Source: Polyodon spathula
Lineage: Eukaryota > Chordata > Actinopteri > Acipenseriformes > Polyodontidae
NCBI RefSeq assembly: GCF_017654505.1
Contig: NC_054558.1
Location: forward strand, 14,251,628-14,315,627
DNA length: 64,000 nt
Reading direction: 5' to 3'
The notes under the pieces were generated by a model. It was not told the DNA's origin. It made no database searches and saw only the letters and a program-made list of their open reading frames with translations. Positions 25,711 to 38,267 of the stretch are shown piece after piece; the first letter of the stretch is position 1; every line of letters begins with the position of its first letter. Position numbers and translations under genes: made by a program.

Positions 25711-26055
25711 CAGCTGTTGCCAAAAAGTTTTGCATCACCTAGAATTTTAGGATTGAGACATAATTTTAAAAATAAAATGATATGAACATAATTTAGATCT
25801 TTTATTTAACTTTGTGTAATCAAAGAAACTACAAGATGATATTGCAAAAGTCTACCCGAAGTCATAATAATAGTACAGTATTTAATGTTAGATTTTGAAA
25901 TGTCATATTTTTCAATTTATGTCTGTTTTTCGTTAAGTATATGGAAAACTACAAAGCGGTATGTAATTCAATATGTTAACATAATTATTTGGCAGGTTTT
26001 ATTCGACTTTATGAAGAAAAATGTGTTAATTCTATAGGGTGATGGGCCATAGCTG
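25711..26055 (+). mobile_element. Tc1/mariner-like MITE, copy 1 of 3 (most complete)
   Basis: The left end CAGCTGTTGCC...GTTTTGCATCACC and right end GGGTGATGGGCCATAGCTG form terminal inverted repeats, with TA on both sides (25709-25710 and 26056-26057) as expected for TA-targeting elements. The 345 bases have no transposase frame, so the element moved using enzyme from elsewhere. Related copies lie at 14812-15117 and 52818-53069, both in the opposite orientation. Confidence 0.85.
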
Positions 26056-27744
26056 TATGTATGTATGTATGTAAAATTGCAAAAACAAGGCCCCTGACTA
26101 CAACAACAGTATATTAAATCAATCAAATGTCACCGTTTCTCTTGCTGTACAATGCTGTCACTAGCTGGTCTGACTCCCTCAATTAGGCTGCTGGCATCAG
26201 TTCCATTGAGTGAGCACACTGTTAACACAAAGGGAGTAACCTCGAATTCAGCACAACTTAGTTGTGTTTAGCAACAGGAATATAGGGATTAACAGCAGCA
26301 AAGCAGAAATAACCCATTAGAATGTTACAGTAGAAATTAAAAAAAAAAAGTTTTTTCATAGTCATTCGCAGGAAATCAGTTCCTAACATCCCTGTTTCAA
26401 AGTAATTGCTCGTTGTGGATCTTATTTCCTGCTTCTTACTGACAGAGCTGATACATTATAAATCAATTATCTTAAGCGTGGTCTTGATGCTGCTGCAATT
26501 ATCGTCTTTTATTCAACTCAGTTATATAATAGCCCAGCAACATGGCATGAGCTCACCATGCGTCTAATGGGTAAATGAAAGAATACTGTTCCATTAGTTT
26601 AAATATATCCATTTTAATCAGTGAATGGGTAACCGTTTCAATGTGTTTTAGAGAGCTTGAGGGACCTGTCATATTTCGCAGAATGAAGGAAAGACGGCTT
26701 TATATTAAAGTCAATTCCTCTGAAGCCACAATATTGATTTGTGTTATTGGTACAAAGACCCACTCAGAAAAAGCACACATAACTGATTTCCTCTATTCTT
26801 GTAAAATGGGATTGTTTGTCTGAAACCAAACCAATGTACAATTCCTTGAGAACATTTGTCTTGTTTAGGTTCCTTACATGTGTGTTAGTGATTCCTATTT
26901 ACAGTTTAAGGAAACAGTTTAGAATAATCCATAAAATACAAAAAAGGCACCAAGCTATAACTTGTAACACTTTAACATAATGGACACAAATTCATATGTA
27001 TTTCAACTGAGTTTCCTAGCATTACATAGGAGTAACATTTGAATACACTTGTGTTGCTGTTATTTGGTAATGATTTTTCTAGTCCTGAAGATAATTTTAA
27101 AAAACTGCCACAAATTCATAACTAATTCAAGTTAAATACCGCAGGATTAGCAGCTGATGCTTTGGAATTGATAGGAATGTACAGCCATTATTTTAAAGTG
27201 TTATGCAATTACCTTCAAAGTAAAATCAGGGGTTTACTGGTCTGAGGAGATGTACCTAGAGCTTGCTGCCTGGGAATATGAGAGATCTGATCCTTGTGTA
27301 GAAAAAAGGATTTCCAATAAAGCTGCACTACTGCTGGTTAAGTTTTATCATCTGCTCTACGCATACCCAACATGGCTGTAAAGGGGACTGTTAGATGAAT
27401 ATCCCACAAGGATATGATATTCAGAGTACATGACTAGCAAGCATCACAGTGACATGGATTCCCCTCCATGGCTGTGAACGCAAAATTAGAGGCAGCAACA
27501 CAACGCACAAGAAAACATGTAAGTGACATACTGTACCCCAAGATTCTGATGTTGTCAATCAAATTGTACCATTTGTTTTACAAGCTTCATTAGAATTGGA
27601 CAAGGGATTCTCTAATATATATATTTAGCAAGCAGACCCTTAGACAGACATCTAGTCAACCTCCAAATGCACTCAGTTCCCAATGTTCCCACTTTATGTT
27701 TTTGCTATAGTAAAATTTTCTAAGAGAATATGTACATTATCATC
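26056..27744. other. Unique sequence, nothing recognised
   Basis: It begins with a short (TGTA)n run at 26055-26071. The 82-codon frame at 26575-26823 shows no motif. The block at 26380-26560 is a possible conserved non-coding element by texture only. Confidence 0.35.
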
Positions 27745-28175
27745 GACAGAACTTTATAATAACGTTCAATAACAAACACTTTATTAACCCTTTATAGATG
27801 TTATACATATTTATAAAGCACCCTATTAGCACCATTATTAATGCTTTATAAAATCCACTGATAAAGACTTTATTAGCCATTTATTAAAGATTATAAGATA
27901 CTACATAAATATGAAAGAGCAAGCTATACATATGTATAAAGACATTTATAAATTAGGGTTAATAGAGTGTTTATTAGTAGACCTTATTAAAGCATTAATA
28001 ATGACATTTATAATGTACTGGAATAATCTCAGCTACCTATGCTGATTTGTCCTTAATAACCTCATTTATAAAGTGCTTTTTCCCATACCTGATAAAGCAT
28101 TAATAATGGTGCTAATAAGGTGCTTCATAAATATTTATAAGTTTTTATTATTGGACTTTATTTAAAGTGCTAATT
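27745..28175. mobile_element. Fold-back element with long imperfect inverted arms
   Basis: The left arm (about 27776-27852) contains CACTTTATT, ATTTATAAAGCACC and TATTAGCACCATTATTAATG. The right arm (about 28091-28169) contains the inverse: CATTAATAATGGTGCTAATA, GGTGCTTCATAAATATTTAT and TTTAAAGTG. The arms are roughly 75 bases with several mismatches, separated by about 240 bases that also contain shorter inverted TTTATAAA-type motifs. No coding frame; this is a MITE or fold-back transposon of unknown superfamily. Confidence 0.7.
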
Positions 28176-30944
28176 TATTATCTCTCTCTAAATGTAAATG
28201 TGGCATACATACAGATTATGCTCTCTGAAACCAGATTTGTTGTAGTTTGTTTTCGTGCTTGTGAACGGTGTTGACAAGTTCAACTAGTGAACTGAAGTCT
28301 GAAGACTGTATTTAGCACAGGTAGTGTAGGTTCAGCACAGGTAGTGGAAATGCAAGCTTCCACTGGCCCTTGTCAATCTGCTTCAAAACAACAAGCAGAA
28401 TTTATTTCTCAGGGTCCCAAACCAGGTTAGAATGACCTTCGAACACTCCCGATCTTGGCTTGGTGCAAACAAAAAAAAAAGAGGTCAAAGACCTCAGGCT
28501 GCTTGTCAATCAACTGATCAACAGAAAATCAATGAACCTCTCCTTTTTTTGACATATGGAAACATTTGATAATAGTTAGACGATATCATAGACAATTTAG
28601 TGATTAGTTTTGCACGTCAATAGCTACCATATGCAAGCTCTATCAAAAACAATCTCTATTACCTTTGCTAATCATAGGTCTGCCCCCAATGGTATTTGAC
28701 TGATCTTGCAATACTTGACAGATCCTGGAAGTAAAGCACTGGCTGCAGTGATACTGAGATACTTAACCTAATCACTAACAGCTAAGCAATGATTAAACTG
28801 CTCCCTTTACTACTTAGAGGGAAGAATTATGATCTTATTTGAAAGAGCTGTCTCGCCTGCTCCATTACGGCAGCAACACATCTTTGTCTACCTCCTTGAC
28901 TTGAATCTCCGGCACTACCAGCAGCTGCCAAAGACATCAAACCCTCCCCCCTGATCCAAAACCAAAAACCTACATGCACTAAATATTTTATTACACGGAA
29001 AAAAAAAAAATCAATCAGTGCTCATCAATAGCAACTATGGTGTAAATCACTGAGAGGAGAAAGGGGAGGCGTAGGGGGTCCCTAGAAATCAATTTTCACA
29101 CATTAGAACTATTAGGTTATTGAGAGGTAGGTGACAGATAGGGGCTGGCAGTATGGGGGGTGCAGTCTTTCCAACTGCTTATTGATGAAAACTTCTCAAA
29201 GTGACTTCCTCCTGGGACCGGAGGAAGAAGAACTGTCCTGATTGATGAGATGTATAAAACTGTAAGTCAGTTAGACACAGCATAGAGATACTGGATGAGC
29301 ACAGAGAATCAGGTGTCTTACTGGGGAGGGGAGAGGCTCAACAAACTTAATTTAAAGTGCTTGCAGAGTTCTAACTGCTAATAAACTTAATGCATTAATT
29401 TAGGTGAAAGCTATAAATGAAAGCGCTTTCCATCCGATAATTCAGCCATCCCGACGCTGGCAAAGCGTCTCTCTGCTGTGCCTGTATCTATCACAGGGGA
29501 CCATAATCTAATTACAAGGCCAGTTTAAGGGTTTTTTCTTTTGCTTGCAGATAAAACAGCAGACTTTGCCAGTCTGGAAAAGAACATGACCAGAGGCTGC
29601 AATGTGACATTTTTTGAAGCTACCATAATAAGTAAAACATGATCATAGGATTTGTGAAAGCTGAAGTAATAGGCCCTCTTCAGGAACGTTAAAGGAAAGG
29701 CACTTTTCATTAAAAACTGGTTTTGGTAGTTTATTCACAGATTTTGGAAAGGATGATAACTTTGTCTGTGTTGCAACTTGAGTTAAAGAAATGATGGTAA
29801 ATCTTGATAACACAAAACAAGCAGAAAACATGCAGTAAAAAAGCCTTACTGCTGCCTAAAAAGAAGACATTTTGCATACTAGGGTTATGAAAACATCAAA
29901 CATCTGTAATATAACTATGAAAATGATTCTGATTATTAGTGACACTGGCAATATTAGTCCCTTCGTTATACAGATCATCCCCTATACCAAGACATGGGCA
30001 GCCTATGCCCCTCAAACGGGTTTGATGCGTTGAAACAATGGTGTTTACAGTGAACATCATAACACATTAGAACCACTTTAAAAAAAAAACAGAACCACAC
30101 AGAAGTCCAAAAGTCCACACAGAAGTCCAAAACTATCTGGGTAAGTACATCTTTTAAGTAAAAGATGCCTTTTCATTGTGTTATTTATTCATTTATTGTA
30201 AATGATCACATTGGATTTCTGAAAATAGTTGGATGATTATACTAATGAACACCAAATTAGATGCATTTGGTTTATTATTTAGGTAGTTTCAAATTTTGAT
30301 TAAATACCAAAATTTAGTTAATGATTAATGATACATGAAGTATATTTTTACCTTTACGGATACCTATAACAACCTATTGAAAGCACTAAATCAGGAGTAA
30401 ATTAATCACTTAGAAACATTACACTGCTTTGGGCAGAACAAACTTTTGAGAATTTCGATCATGCTATTCCCACCATCATTTAATCAACTGTATAGATTCC
30501 AGTATATCACACACACAACCCTAGAGTGAATTTATCCCATTTCTTTAAGTGCTCATTACTTTATAATGACCTCAGCTGGGATTGATGTTGAGTTATGACA
30601 TCTTATATTTTATACTGAGCCCTTTATTGTGTGCCTGATCTGACATTCCAGATACAATACCAGGACACTGAGACCAGCAGCACCCATTGCTGTTCCAGTG
30701 AGTGCCATCTGTTCCTTCTTTTTAAATGGGTTTTCTCTAAGACACGTCGGATAGATTTATGAGGAAATCACATGGGATTATCTTTGATAAAGTTATAAGA
30801 CTCTCATTTTAACTCTGATTGAAAGCGTTTTCATATAAGTTGAAGCAGCCAAGTCAGCCCATATGCTATTTTTAAACACTAAAAGAAACGTAATAGATTC
30901 AGTAACGAACATTGCAACAAGAAGTATTTTTCAATTACATTTCT
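28176..30944. other. Unique sequence, including a possible conserved block
   Basis: No gene recognised. About 29380-29530 is a high-complexity block with homeodomain-type TAAT cores and no repeat similarity, and so a candidate conserved element. A small direct duplication of CACACAGAAGTCCAAAA lies near 30095-30130. Confidence 0.35.
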
Positions 30945-31015
30945 CAACACGTTTGGCTATATACCCAAGCATTCTGTTTGTCTTTTTGATTACTTCCCCA
31001 CACTGTGTGGTTGAT
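30945..31015 (-). mobile_element. CR1-like LINE fragment (short)
   Basis: The stretch CACGTTTGGCTATATACCCA and the following TTTTGATTACTTCCCCACAC resembles the part of the decayed LINE at 22660-22730 (CACGTTTTGGTAGCCTAACA). Only about 70 bases are recognisable. Confidence 0.4.
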
Positions 31016-32479
31016 ATTTAGGGGTGGGCTAGCAGAGTTGAAAGGTCACAAAGAACCCAGAATCACTCAGAATGAATGCAGATACTATAAAATACTAAGA
31101 GAACATAACAACGCAAGTTAAAACAAGTGAAGCTGCTTATTGTTTAAATTAGATGTGTATACCTGGAATATGGGTCTAAGGTGGGAATAAGTCTTTTTGT
31201 CATTCATTTCATCTAATTGTTCTTATTGAATGTTCCTGTAACTGACAAGTGGGCAAGGCTCAAGTCGAGTATGAGTATTAGGCATTATACTTGTGTATTA
31301 TTCCTACTTGGAAAAAATCTTCATACCTGTTTTTGATACTTGTTCATTCTTGTTATTTGACTCTCCCCTATTCTTAAATAAACATTTATGCATTTAAAAA
31401 ATATGAACACGCACAGAAATTTTGCTTGAGTTTGCATGTTATCACACTTCTTGTACTTTGTTGGTTCTCACTGGCTCAATGGTTTATTGAGAATATATTG
31501 CATGTGGTAGCTAGACAAATGACAGAACAGCTTGTACCTGCCTGGGAATTGCCAGAAAAATGTATTGGTTATCACGCCTTTAAAACAACTTGGCTTGACC
31601 TTTCTACACTACCTCTACCAAAAATAATTTTGTGGTAGCGGTTGCAAAGCTTTCCAATTAAGATCAGCAATCATTTAAAATCGCTCATAACTCATTTGGT
31701 GACCGCACATGACCTTTCAATTGCACAAACAAGGAAAGCAAAGGTTTAGACAGCGTTTGGCATTGAAGACCCAAATCCACTCTGGTCTTTCCAGGAGCAT
31801 TCTAGAATGTGCAGATAAACAATGCTGAATAAAAGATTACATATATTTCTGTATCATGATATTTAAATGGATTTACGCTGTTCGACCCCAGCGAGTGGAA
31901 TCTGGTTAGTTTTAATCAATGAGAGCTTTGTCCTGATGTGATGCCATGTCATTTCATAAAGAAGCTTATATCAGGCAGAGCTAGATCAGGAGTCCACTGT
32001 ACTGAATCTGCATTTCCATCTGCACCGTGAAACCTGTCAATAAAACATCTCCTCCTTCCAATATTAAAGTGTTCAAATGTGAACTTTTGATAGAAATCTA
32101 TGTTTTAGCAAATGTTCATTTAAAAAAATATTGTACTAGATTACAGAACTCGTTGTCTGCAGACCTTGCTTTCAGGTAGTCTTGCACTTTCATGGTCATC
32201 TTGAAAGAAAAATTGTCTCCACCACCACTTCGGGGACTTCTTTCCTGTCAGTAACCGACCAGCTAGTTTCCCTGTTTTGCAGCCTGTAAGATGCTTGACC
32301 CTGAACAACCAAGAAAGTGAAACAGTAATAGATCTGCTAGAAGGCAAGACAAGCTACCCTTCTATAATCTAGTGTAGGACCAAATGCTTTAAGATGCAGA
32401 TACATGTTTGTGAAATCATTTTTTCAAAACTGCACAATGAGGTCTATAAAGTGAATGGAAGGTCACAACAGCAATTAGA

Positions 32480-32481
<2 letters not shown>
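31016..32481. other. Unique sequence, nothing recognised
   Basis: No gene; about 31860-32060 is a further high-complexity block. Confidence 0.35.
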
Positions 32482-32518
<37 letters not shown>

Positions 32519-32563
32519 ATATAGATATATATATAGAGTATAGTATATATAAATATATATATA
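32482..32563. repeat. Interrupted (TA)n microsatellite
   Basis: TA units with CTATATAGATATA-type interruptions. Confidence 0.9.
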
Positions 32564-32735
32564 TAGGTACAAAAGGTTTATTCTTCAAATCATATATCAC
32601 AAAATATATAGTGTAGTGACAGAAATTAATTCTGTCGTAATGAAAGCCAGTGCCAGAAGGTTCAGGAGAGAAGGAAATGTCACAGCATGACATTACTCTG
32701 GGTCATGTGCCCCCCCTAGTGTGTCGTAAACCCAT

Positions 32736-32810
32736 TTTATAGATAGCCTTTTTTTTATACCGACGGAGGGGATGCTTTAGTGTGCAACCCTTTTATAGAT
32801 AGCCTTTCCT
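32736..32810. repeat. Direct duplication of a TTTTATAGATAGCCTTT unit
   Basis: The unit occurs at about 32734 and again at about 32790, separated by about 40 bases. Confidence 0.7.
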
Positions 32811-32954
32811 TCTCTGCTTTATTGTACAATCTCCAGTAATGACTAGGTTTACAACTTTTAACATTTTAATGATTAGCAAAGAAAGCACAGGCTAAGAATA
32901 TGCTGGTTACATCAACGCTAGGGTACACCTGGTGTAGATGTCATACTGTGAATA

Positions 32955-33300
32955 ATAACATATGCAGGCGAGAGGGCCATTGGACCCATCTAAGCTAGTA
33001 GCTGATTGATCTCAGAACATTTTCGAGTTGGCTCTTAAAGAATCCTAGTGATTCAGAATCAACAACATGACTAGGTAACTCATGCCATGCCCCCATCACT
33101 CTCTATATGAAGAAGTGTCTCAGTCTCTTAACCTCTCTCCTGAGTCTGTCTCCACTTAATGTCTAACAGTGTCCTCTAGTCCTGGTTTCTGTGCTGCGCT
33201 TAAGTATTGGTTAGGGTTCATGTTTCTTAACTCCTTTTTAGATGTTAAAGATTTCAATCACGTCCTTCCTGATTCTTCTTTGTTCTAGGATTAATGGATT
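32955..33300 (-). mobile_element. CR1-like LINE 3' end, diverged copy
   Basis: It follows the plan of the copy at 19376-19895: GGCGAGAGGGCCATTGGACC, then GATTGATCTCAGAA, AATCCTAGTGATTCAG, AACAACATGACTAGG and GTGTCCTCTAGTCCTGGTTT. The reverse transcriptase frame is destroyed. Confidence 0.65.
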
Positions 33301-36131
33301 TTAATAGATTTGGTTCTTTATAAGACCCATTTACACATGGGTAATATATGTATGTGTTATTCAGCTTACACAGCATTCTTGGGTTAAAGTATAATAATAG
33401 GGTAGTGTAAATAAAGTTTGTGTTATACAAGGGAGTTGAAGCATTAATGATATACACAGGGTGCCCACTGTGAACTAAAAATTATATTAAACCTAATGAA
33501 AGCACAAATGTCACTTCCTTTAAATGTTCGTACTTTTGTGTGGTTTATGTATCCATATATTTTGTTTAAAATTGGTGTGGTGTGTAGATTACACATGATC
33601 ACTGAGGTTTGAGTTGAGACTGCCAAACATTTGTAAGCTGGATTTGAAGTCAGACCTCCAGAAGTGAAAGATACAAGAGGCTGGGGAATTTGCCCACTTT
33701 GCTGCTCGTTATTCATTTCTTCAGTAAAAAGGTAATATATGGTCTTTACTTGTTATTTATTCGTTATATTTCTCTTGTTCTGCGAAACAGTTGTTGTGAC
33801 TATTGTTTACTTTTTAACTATATGTCTGGTAATTCATTTATTAACTGTGTCAAACTGGTTTTTAAAATGTTTGTAGTATAAATACATTTCATTTTTTGGC
33901 ATATAAACATAATGTGATGTATATTTCCTGATCTTCAATAATTAGAATTTAAAAGAACCACGAATAGCAAATTAACAATAACAAAAAAAAAGGTCTATAT
34001 AAAAACGAACTATATGGTGATAAAGCAGTAAATGTAAAAATAATGGGGTGATGCAATAAATGTGGCCACCACTGTAAGCAAGAAAGCAAACAAACAAACA
34101 AATAAATAAATAAAAGTGGTAAAATACACACTCCTCTCGATCTTGTCTCTAGTATTAAACTTCAAAATATGCGGTGGTAGACCTGTTTCCTGTATGATGT
34201 TTTTGAAATGTATCATTAAATTTGGCCTGTAGGGATACAATTCTTTTTTTGTTCCTAGTGCCTAGCCTTATTCAAATACTTGGCTCAGAAAGACTGATTT
34301 GATTGCCCCACGGCTTATTGCCGTGAGACAACCCGAAATAAAGATTGCGTCATCGGTGCTGAGGCACTTACATTAGAGCAGTCTGGTGCATTGGGGTTAA
34401 AAAAGAAAAGCCCACTGATGTAGATGTACAACAGAGACAAGGTAACGAGACTAACTCATTTCTTTTTTGCTGAAAGTCACTGTAACATTTTTACACCCAT
34501 TAGAAATCAAACTTGTTATATTGACAAAAGTAATATTATTACAGTAACACGTTACTTAAGTAGCGAGTTACCCCAGCTCTGCTGATACCCATACCATTGG
34601 GCATGTTCTGTATGATTGCACCTTCTCCCTTGCATTATAGTACATTGTGTATATTGAATACACTGGAGAGCTTGTCTTTTCATCATAGGGTGTAAACAAC
34701 GCTTTAAAAATAACATTCTTGCCTCGCATTAGCATGGCAACATTGGACACTGTGACCCACTTTAAGCCTAAGTCTGATGGAAGTTCACCATGGAATGTGG
34801 GCCTGCATTGGATCCAATAACCAGGGATAAAATAATGTGGCAATAAATTTAATTTCTGGAAATATACCCTATAACAGGTCTGTTAAAGTTTCAACAACTT
34901 CTATAGTATATATTTCATTGTTGGCTGTCACATTCACATTCCTTTACAAGACAGAATGCAAATAGAGAAATGTGAAAGGCTGACACAGCTCCTGTAGGTG
35001 AATAAACCAACAGCTTTGTGTCAAGCTGCATCGGACGTTTCTGCACTAGCTGATGGATTGGGCCTGAACTCTTGAACTGGTCAGCAGCCCTGTCTGTAAA
35101 TCAGGTGCCTTGGTCTCTCCGCAATGAGAAATTGAAAGAAGCAGTCGTGACACGGTCCAGCAAAAAGGTCGCAATTTGGTGTTAACGGCTTGCCCCGCCA
35201 ACGTTTTAACCTCCTCTGATTAATGTTAATGCCCGAATGGGGGGGAGCAGGGTTAAACCTAGACAGGAGATCAATAATCCCTAAAGCAAAGGGCAAAGAG
35301 AACGCCAAAGGGGAGCTTGTACGCTGGTAGTTCAGGAAGGGTCACAACAGCTTGTTTAGACATACAAGTGAATGTTTAGGAATGCTGTGCATTACAGGAA
35401 GTTTCTGGGACTGCGGAACAACAAGGACCAAGAACAAGGTTGAATTTATTTCTTCAAAAACTTAACACAATAGCCTACACAGATTTTTGTCATTTCTTTT
35501 TTTGTGCATTCCACAGACCTCATTTTAACAGGAAAAATACAAGCTGTGCAAATCACATTGAGAAAAGACAGGAAAGGAAAATTAAATAGGATTTTAATGT
35601 TTAAGCACTTTGACAAGCCTTTAAAACCTTCCCAAACAGTTGCAAAGGCCATAGTACAACTGAAATACATAATTAAAAACCAAACCTACAATTGGGATGA
35701 TGTCTCAGGCTAGCCGTAGGGAAACTCACCATAACAAAAGACTTAAACTTATTTCCGTCAGTGTACAGGGTTCATGTATGTTTGGGCCTGTGCCCAGGTC
35801 AGGTCCAGAGGAGCTGAGCAAACTGTTAAAGTAGCATAGTCCTGTCTGCATTAACCACTACAACATTAAATACACAGACTTAAACACATTCCAAGGCCAG
35901 TCTATACACATAAGTCTTCAAGTTAATTTAACTTCATTTCAGTACTCAGTTCATTCTGGAATATAGTCCCAGAGTTTAGGCACACCTGGGTAGAGAGTCT
36001 AACCCAGCCTTTACAAGCTTCCCAAACTCTTTGTATTATTTAGCAAGGAAGTTTGTCCCGTCTGACAAGCCATCTTTGTAAAGATGACATCAAGTGAGTG
36101 AATGATTTCTTTATATTTAGCAGTTTCGGTA
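33301..36131. other. Unique sequence, nothing recognised
   Basis: The 90-91-codon minus-strand frames at 33444-33716 and 34568-34843 show no motif that I can name. About 35030-35310 is a high-complexity block and possible conserved element. Confidence 0.35.
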
Positions 36132-36343
36132 TGTGACAGAAAATGGCTGAGTGGTGACGTCAGGCTAGAATGAGGGAGAATAACACACAGGTAACTGCAG
36201 TGCAAAACACAAAAATAAATAAAATATTTGAAAAAAAAAATACACTGCTCACAGAGCAAAACAAAATATTTAAACAAAAGTAAATCACAAACACAAAATA
36301 AACACTAAGGTCAGACTGAGCAGCTACCTTCACAGATACTTAT

Positions 36344-36380
36344 TTCTTTTCTTTTTCTTTTTCTTTTTCTTTTTCTTTTC
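36344..36380. repeat. (TTTTTC)n microsatellite inside LTR
   Basis: About six pyrimidine units. Confidence 0.85.
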
Positions 36381-36453
36381 ATTCTCCTCTCGTTCTTTCC
36401 CTCTCGCTCTTGTACTCTCCTCCGTACTCCCACCCAGAGTGGGGAGAGCTGCA

Positions 36454-36465
36454 GGTATTTATACA
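36454..36465 (-). promoter_or_regulatory. TATA box of the family 2 LTR
   Basis: TGTATAAATACC on the minus strand, next to the U3 inverted repeat at 36465-36526. It is the likely start-site element of the retrotransposon transcript. Confidence 0.55.
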
Positions 36466-36744
36466 GGTGATCATCTCCCGATTAGCAACAAATTAATCAC
36501 TTAATTAATTCGGGAGATGGCCACCTTCTGCACGAGATTTAATTCATTGCTGGCAGAGGACTCTGCCAGAACACGTTTCAAAATAAAAACAGAATAACAA
36601 AACAAAATACATGGCTACGTCGTCATATTTAAATAAAATAAATAAATCATAAAACAAACAAATACAAAATAACACAGGGGCAGAGGTGGAGACCCTGTTC
36701 TAAAAATAAACAATTGAATGTACAGGGCTCCTCACCCTGTTACA

Positions 36745-37224
36745 GGGCAATATTCTATAATTTTGTTACCGCCAACGAAGCGAGTAATGCGGTGCACAGG
36801 AGAAGGGTTACCTGTACAGAGCACAGCAGTCTCAGCACATTCGTCGCATCATCAACACCAGCAATCGTCGGTGATAAAGAAGGCAGCACTTAAAAGAAGA
36901 CACAGACGAATATTAATGTTTTGAGGACAGAACCACTGGGCAACAATGCGTTGAAATGATACGATGATATTATATTTTTTGTAGGTTTAAGCTTATCCTG
37001 TAGGCACTATAAATATAGAAAGGGCAGGGGTCTCGCTATACATTACAAGTAGTATTTTGAAGTGACCTGCTGCAAAAAAAAAAAAAAAACCCTCCATGAA
37101 GGTGTTTCCAACTGATATGTGCAAAAGCAATAGTGAAACACATCTATATAATATCCCGCTCCAAGGAATAAGTGCTATCAACCATTAATCAAATTCATCC
37201 TTTTAATTTACGGGATTTTGTGTC

Positions 37225-37226
<2 letters not shown>
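36745..37226. other. Unique sequence, nothing recognised
   Basis: No feature supported apart from an A-run at 37073-37089. Confidence 0.4.

Positions 37227-37271
<45 letters not shown>
37227..37271. repeat. (AAT)n microsatellite
   Basis: About 15 AAT triplets. Confidence 0.95.
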
Positions 37272-37663
37272 GAATTGCTGTTTGTGTTTTTGTTGGTTTT
37301 ATCAAGTTCTATCTGAATTTTGCCGTCTGACCAAATTTCAAAAAGTGCTTCTTCTACTGTCCATATCGTTCCCCTAGACACACCTGTTTGATAACTACAA
37401 TCAAAATTTGTGGTGGAAGTCAACACCCAGTCGTTTCCTGTCTGCTAACGAACCAAGTCCCTCTGCGGTTTACATATTTTTTCCAAAATGTCCACTCTAG
37501 TGTACTGGGGTTTGAGCTCTGTCCTCTAAATCACTGGGCGAAAAGCAAATAAAAAAATAAAAATCATAACAACAAGTGCTCTGGCTTTTCTGTTACATAC
37601 CTCATCATGGATTATTATTGTTGTGTTACCTGTTTGACAATGTGGGTGATAATCCTTACACTA

Positions 37664-37912
37664 TCAGTGCACTAGAGCGGACATTTTGAAACAAGCTTTG
37701 AAACAGACTTTAAAGTTATAAGTGTACAATGTTGTCAGGATGGTAGAAATAAAAAGAAAGAGTACAGCTACGTTATTTAAACAGTTGTAGCAACTCATGG
37801 GGACGTATAATGCTAGATTTTTCAAAACCCCGCTATTTACTCTTTAAACCTGGTAGACTTGTCGTCTTTATACAGTACGTTTATATGGTTGTTAATCAGA
37901 AATAAACAGTTT
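37664..37912 (+). repeat. Dispersed repeat A, copy 1
   Basis: It starts GTGCACTAGAGCGGACATTT and continues through AACAGACTTTAAAG, ACAGTTGTAGCAACTCATGG and TATAATGCTAGATTTTTCA. The same blocks in the same order recur at 50078-50290, and a shorter left-end match occurs at 54730-54825. The SINE at 37926 inserted next to or into it. Likely a non-autonomous DNA element; the superfamily is not determined. Confidence 0.7.
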
Positions 37913-37925
37913 CTGACACTGCCTT

Positions 37926-38254
37926 AATTTTTTTGACCAATTATTTTAATTAATTTTCCAAATTGTCTCCCATTTTTTTGGAATGTCCAATTAGTTATTC
38001 AACCCAGCTCACCGCTGCAACGCCACTGGTCTCCCCAGATGATCTCCCCAGATCATCTATTAAGACTACTTCCCAGCCAACCTAAACCCTACCCCGCCCA
38101 GGCAGGACCTGGCCAATTGTGCAGCCCCCCCTAGGAACTCCCGTCCATCGTCGGCAGTGGCATAGTTTGGATTCAAACCGGCGATCTCCAAACTATAGGG
38201 CGCACCCTGCACTCCAGGCAAAGTGCCTTTAGTGGATGCACCACTCAGGAGTCC
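37926..38254 (-). mobile_element. tRNA-derived SINE with target-site duplication
   Basis: On the minus strand the head begins GGACTCCTGAGTGGTGCATC and contains an A-box-like GAGTGGTGCATCC and a B-box-like GCCGGTTTGAATCC. A body with C/G-rich blocks follows, then an A-rich tail (the T-run at 37928-37934 on the plus strand). The flanks CTGACACTGCCTT (37913-37925) and CTGACATTGCCTT (38255-38267) match at 12 of 13 positions, a hallmark of LINE-machinery insertion. The element is transcribed by RNA polymerase III and carries no protein gene. Confidence 0.85.
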
Positions 38255-38267
38255 CTGACATTGCCTT

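Larger units (their letters stand above)
36132..36744 (-). mobile_element. Solo LTR of an LTR retrotransposon (family 2)
   Basis: On the minus strand the element begins TGTAACAGGGTGAGGAGCCC and ends CATTTTCTGTCACA, giving the TG...CA boundaries and short inverted termini (TGTAACAG/TGTGACAG) of an LTR. A TATA box (TGTATAAATACC) lies at 36454-36465, with A/T-rich sequence containing AATAAA-like signals downstream. A 17-base inverted repeat (15 of 17 matching) directly upstream of the TATA box flanks a 28-base loop. The 5-bp flanks (CGGTA and GGGCA) are only partly similar, so the target duplication is not confirmed. No internal gag or pol is adjacent, which suggests recombination between two LTRs. 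Confidence 0.65.

Noticed and set aside
34568..34843. 91-codon minus-strand frame as a LINE or gene fragment
   Set aside because: No recognisable reverse transcriptase or other domain block.
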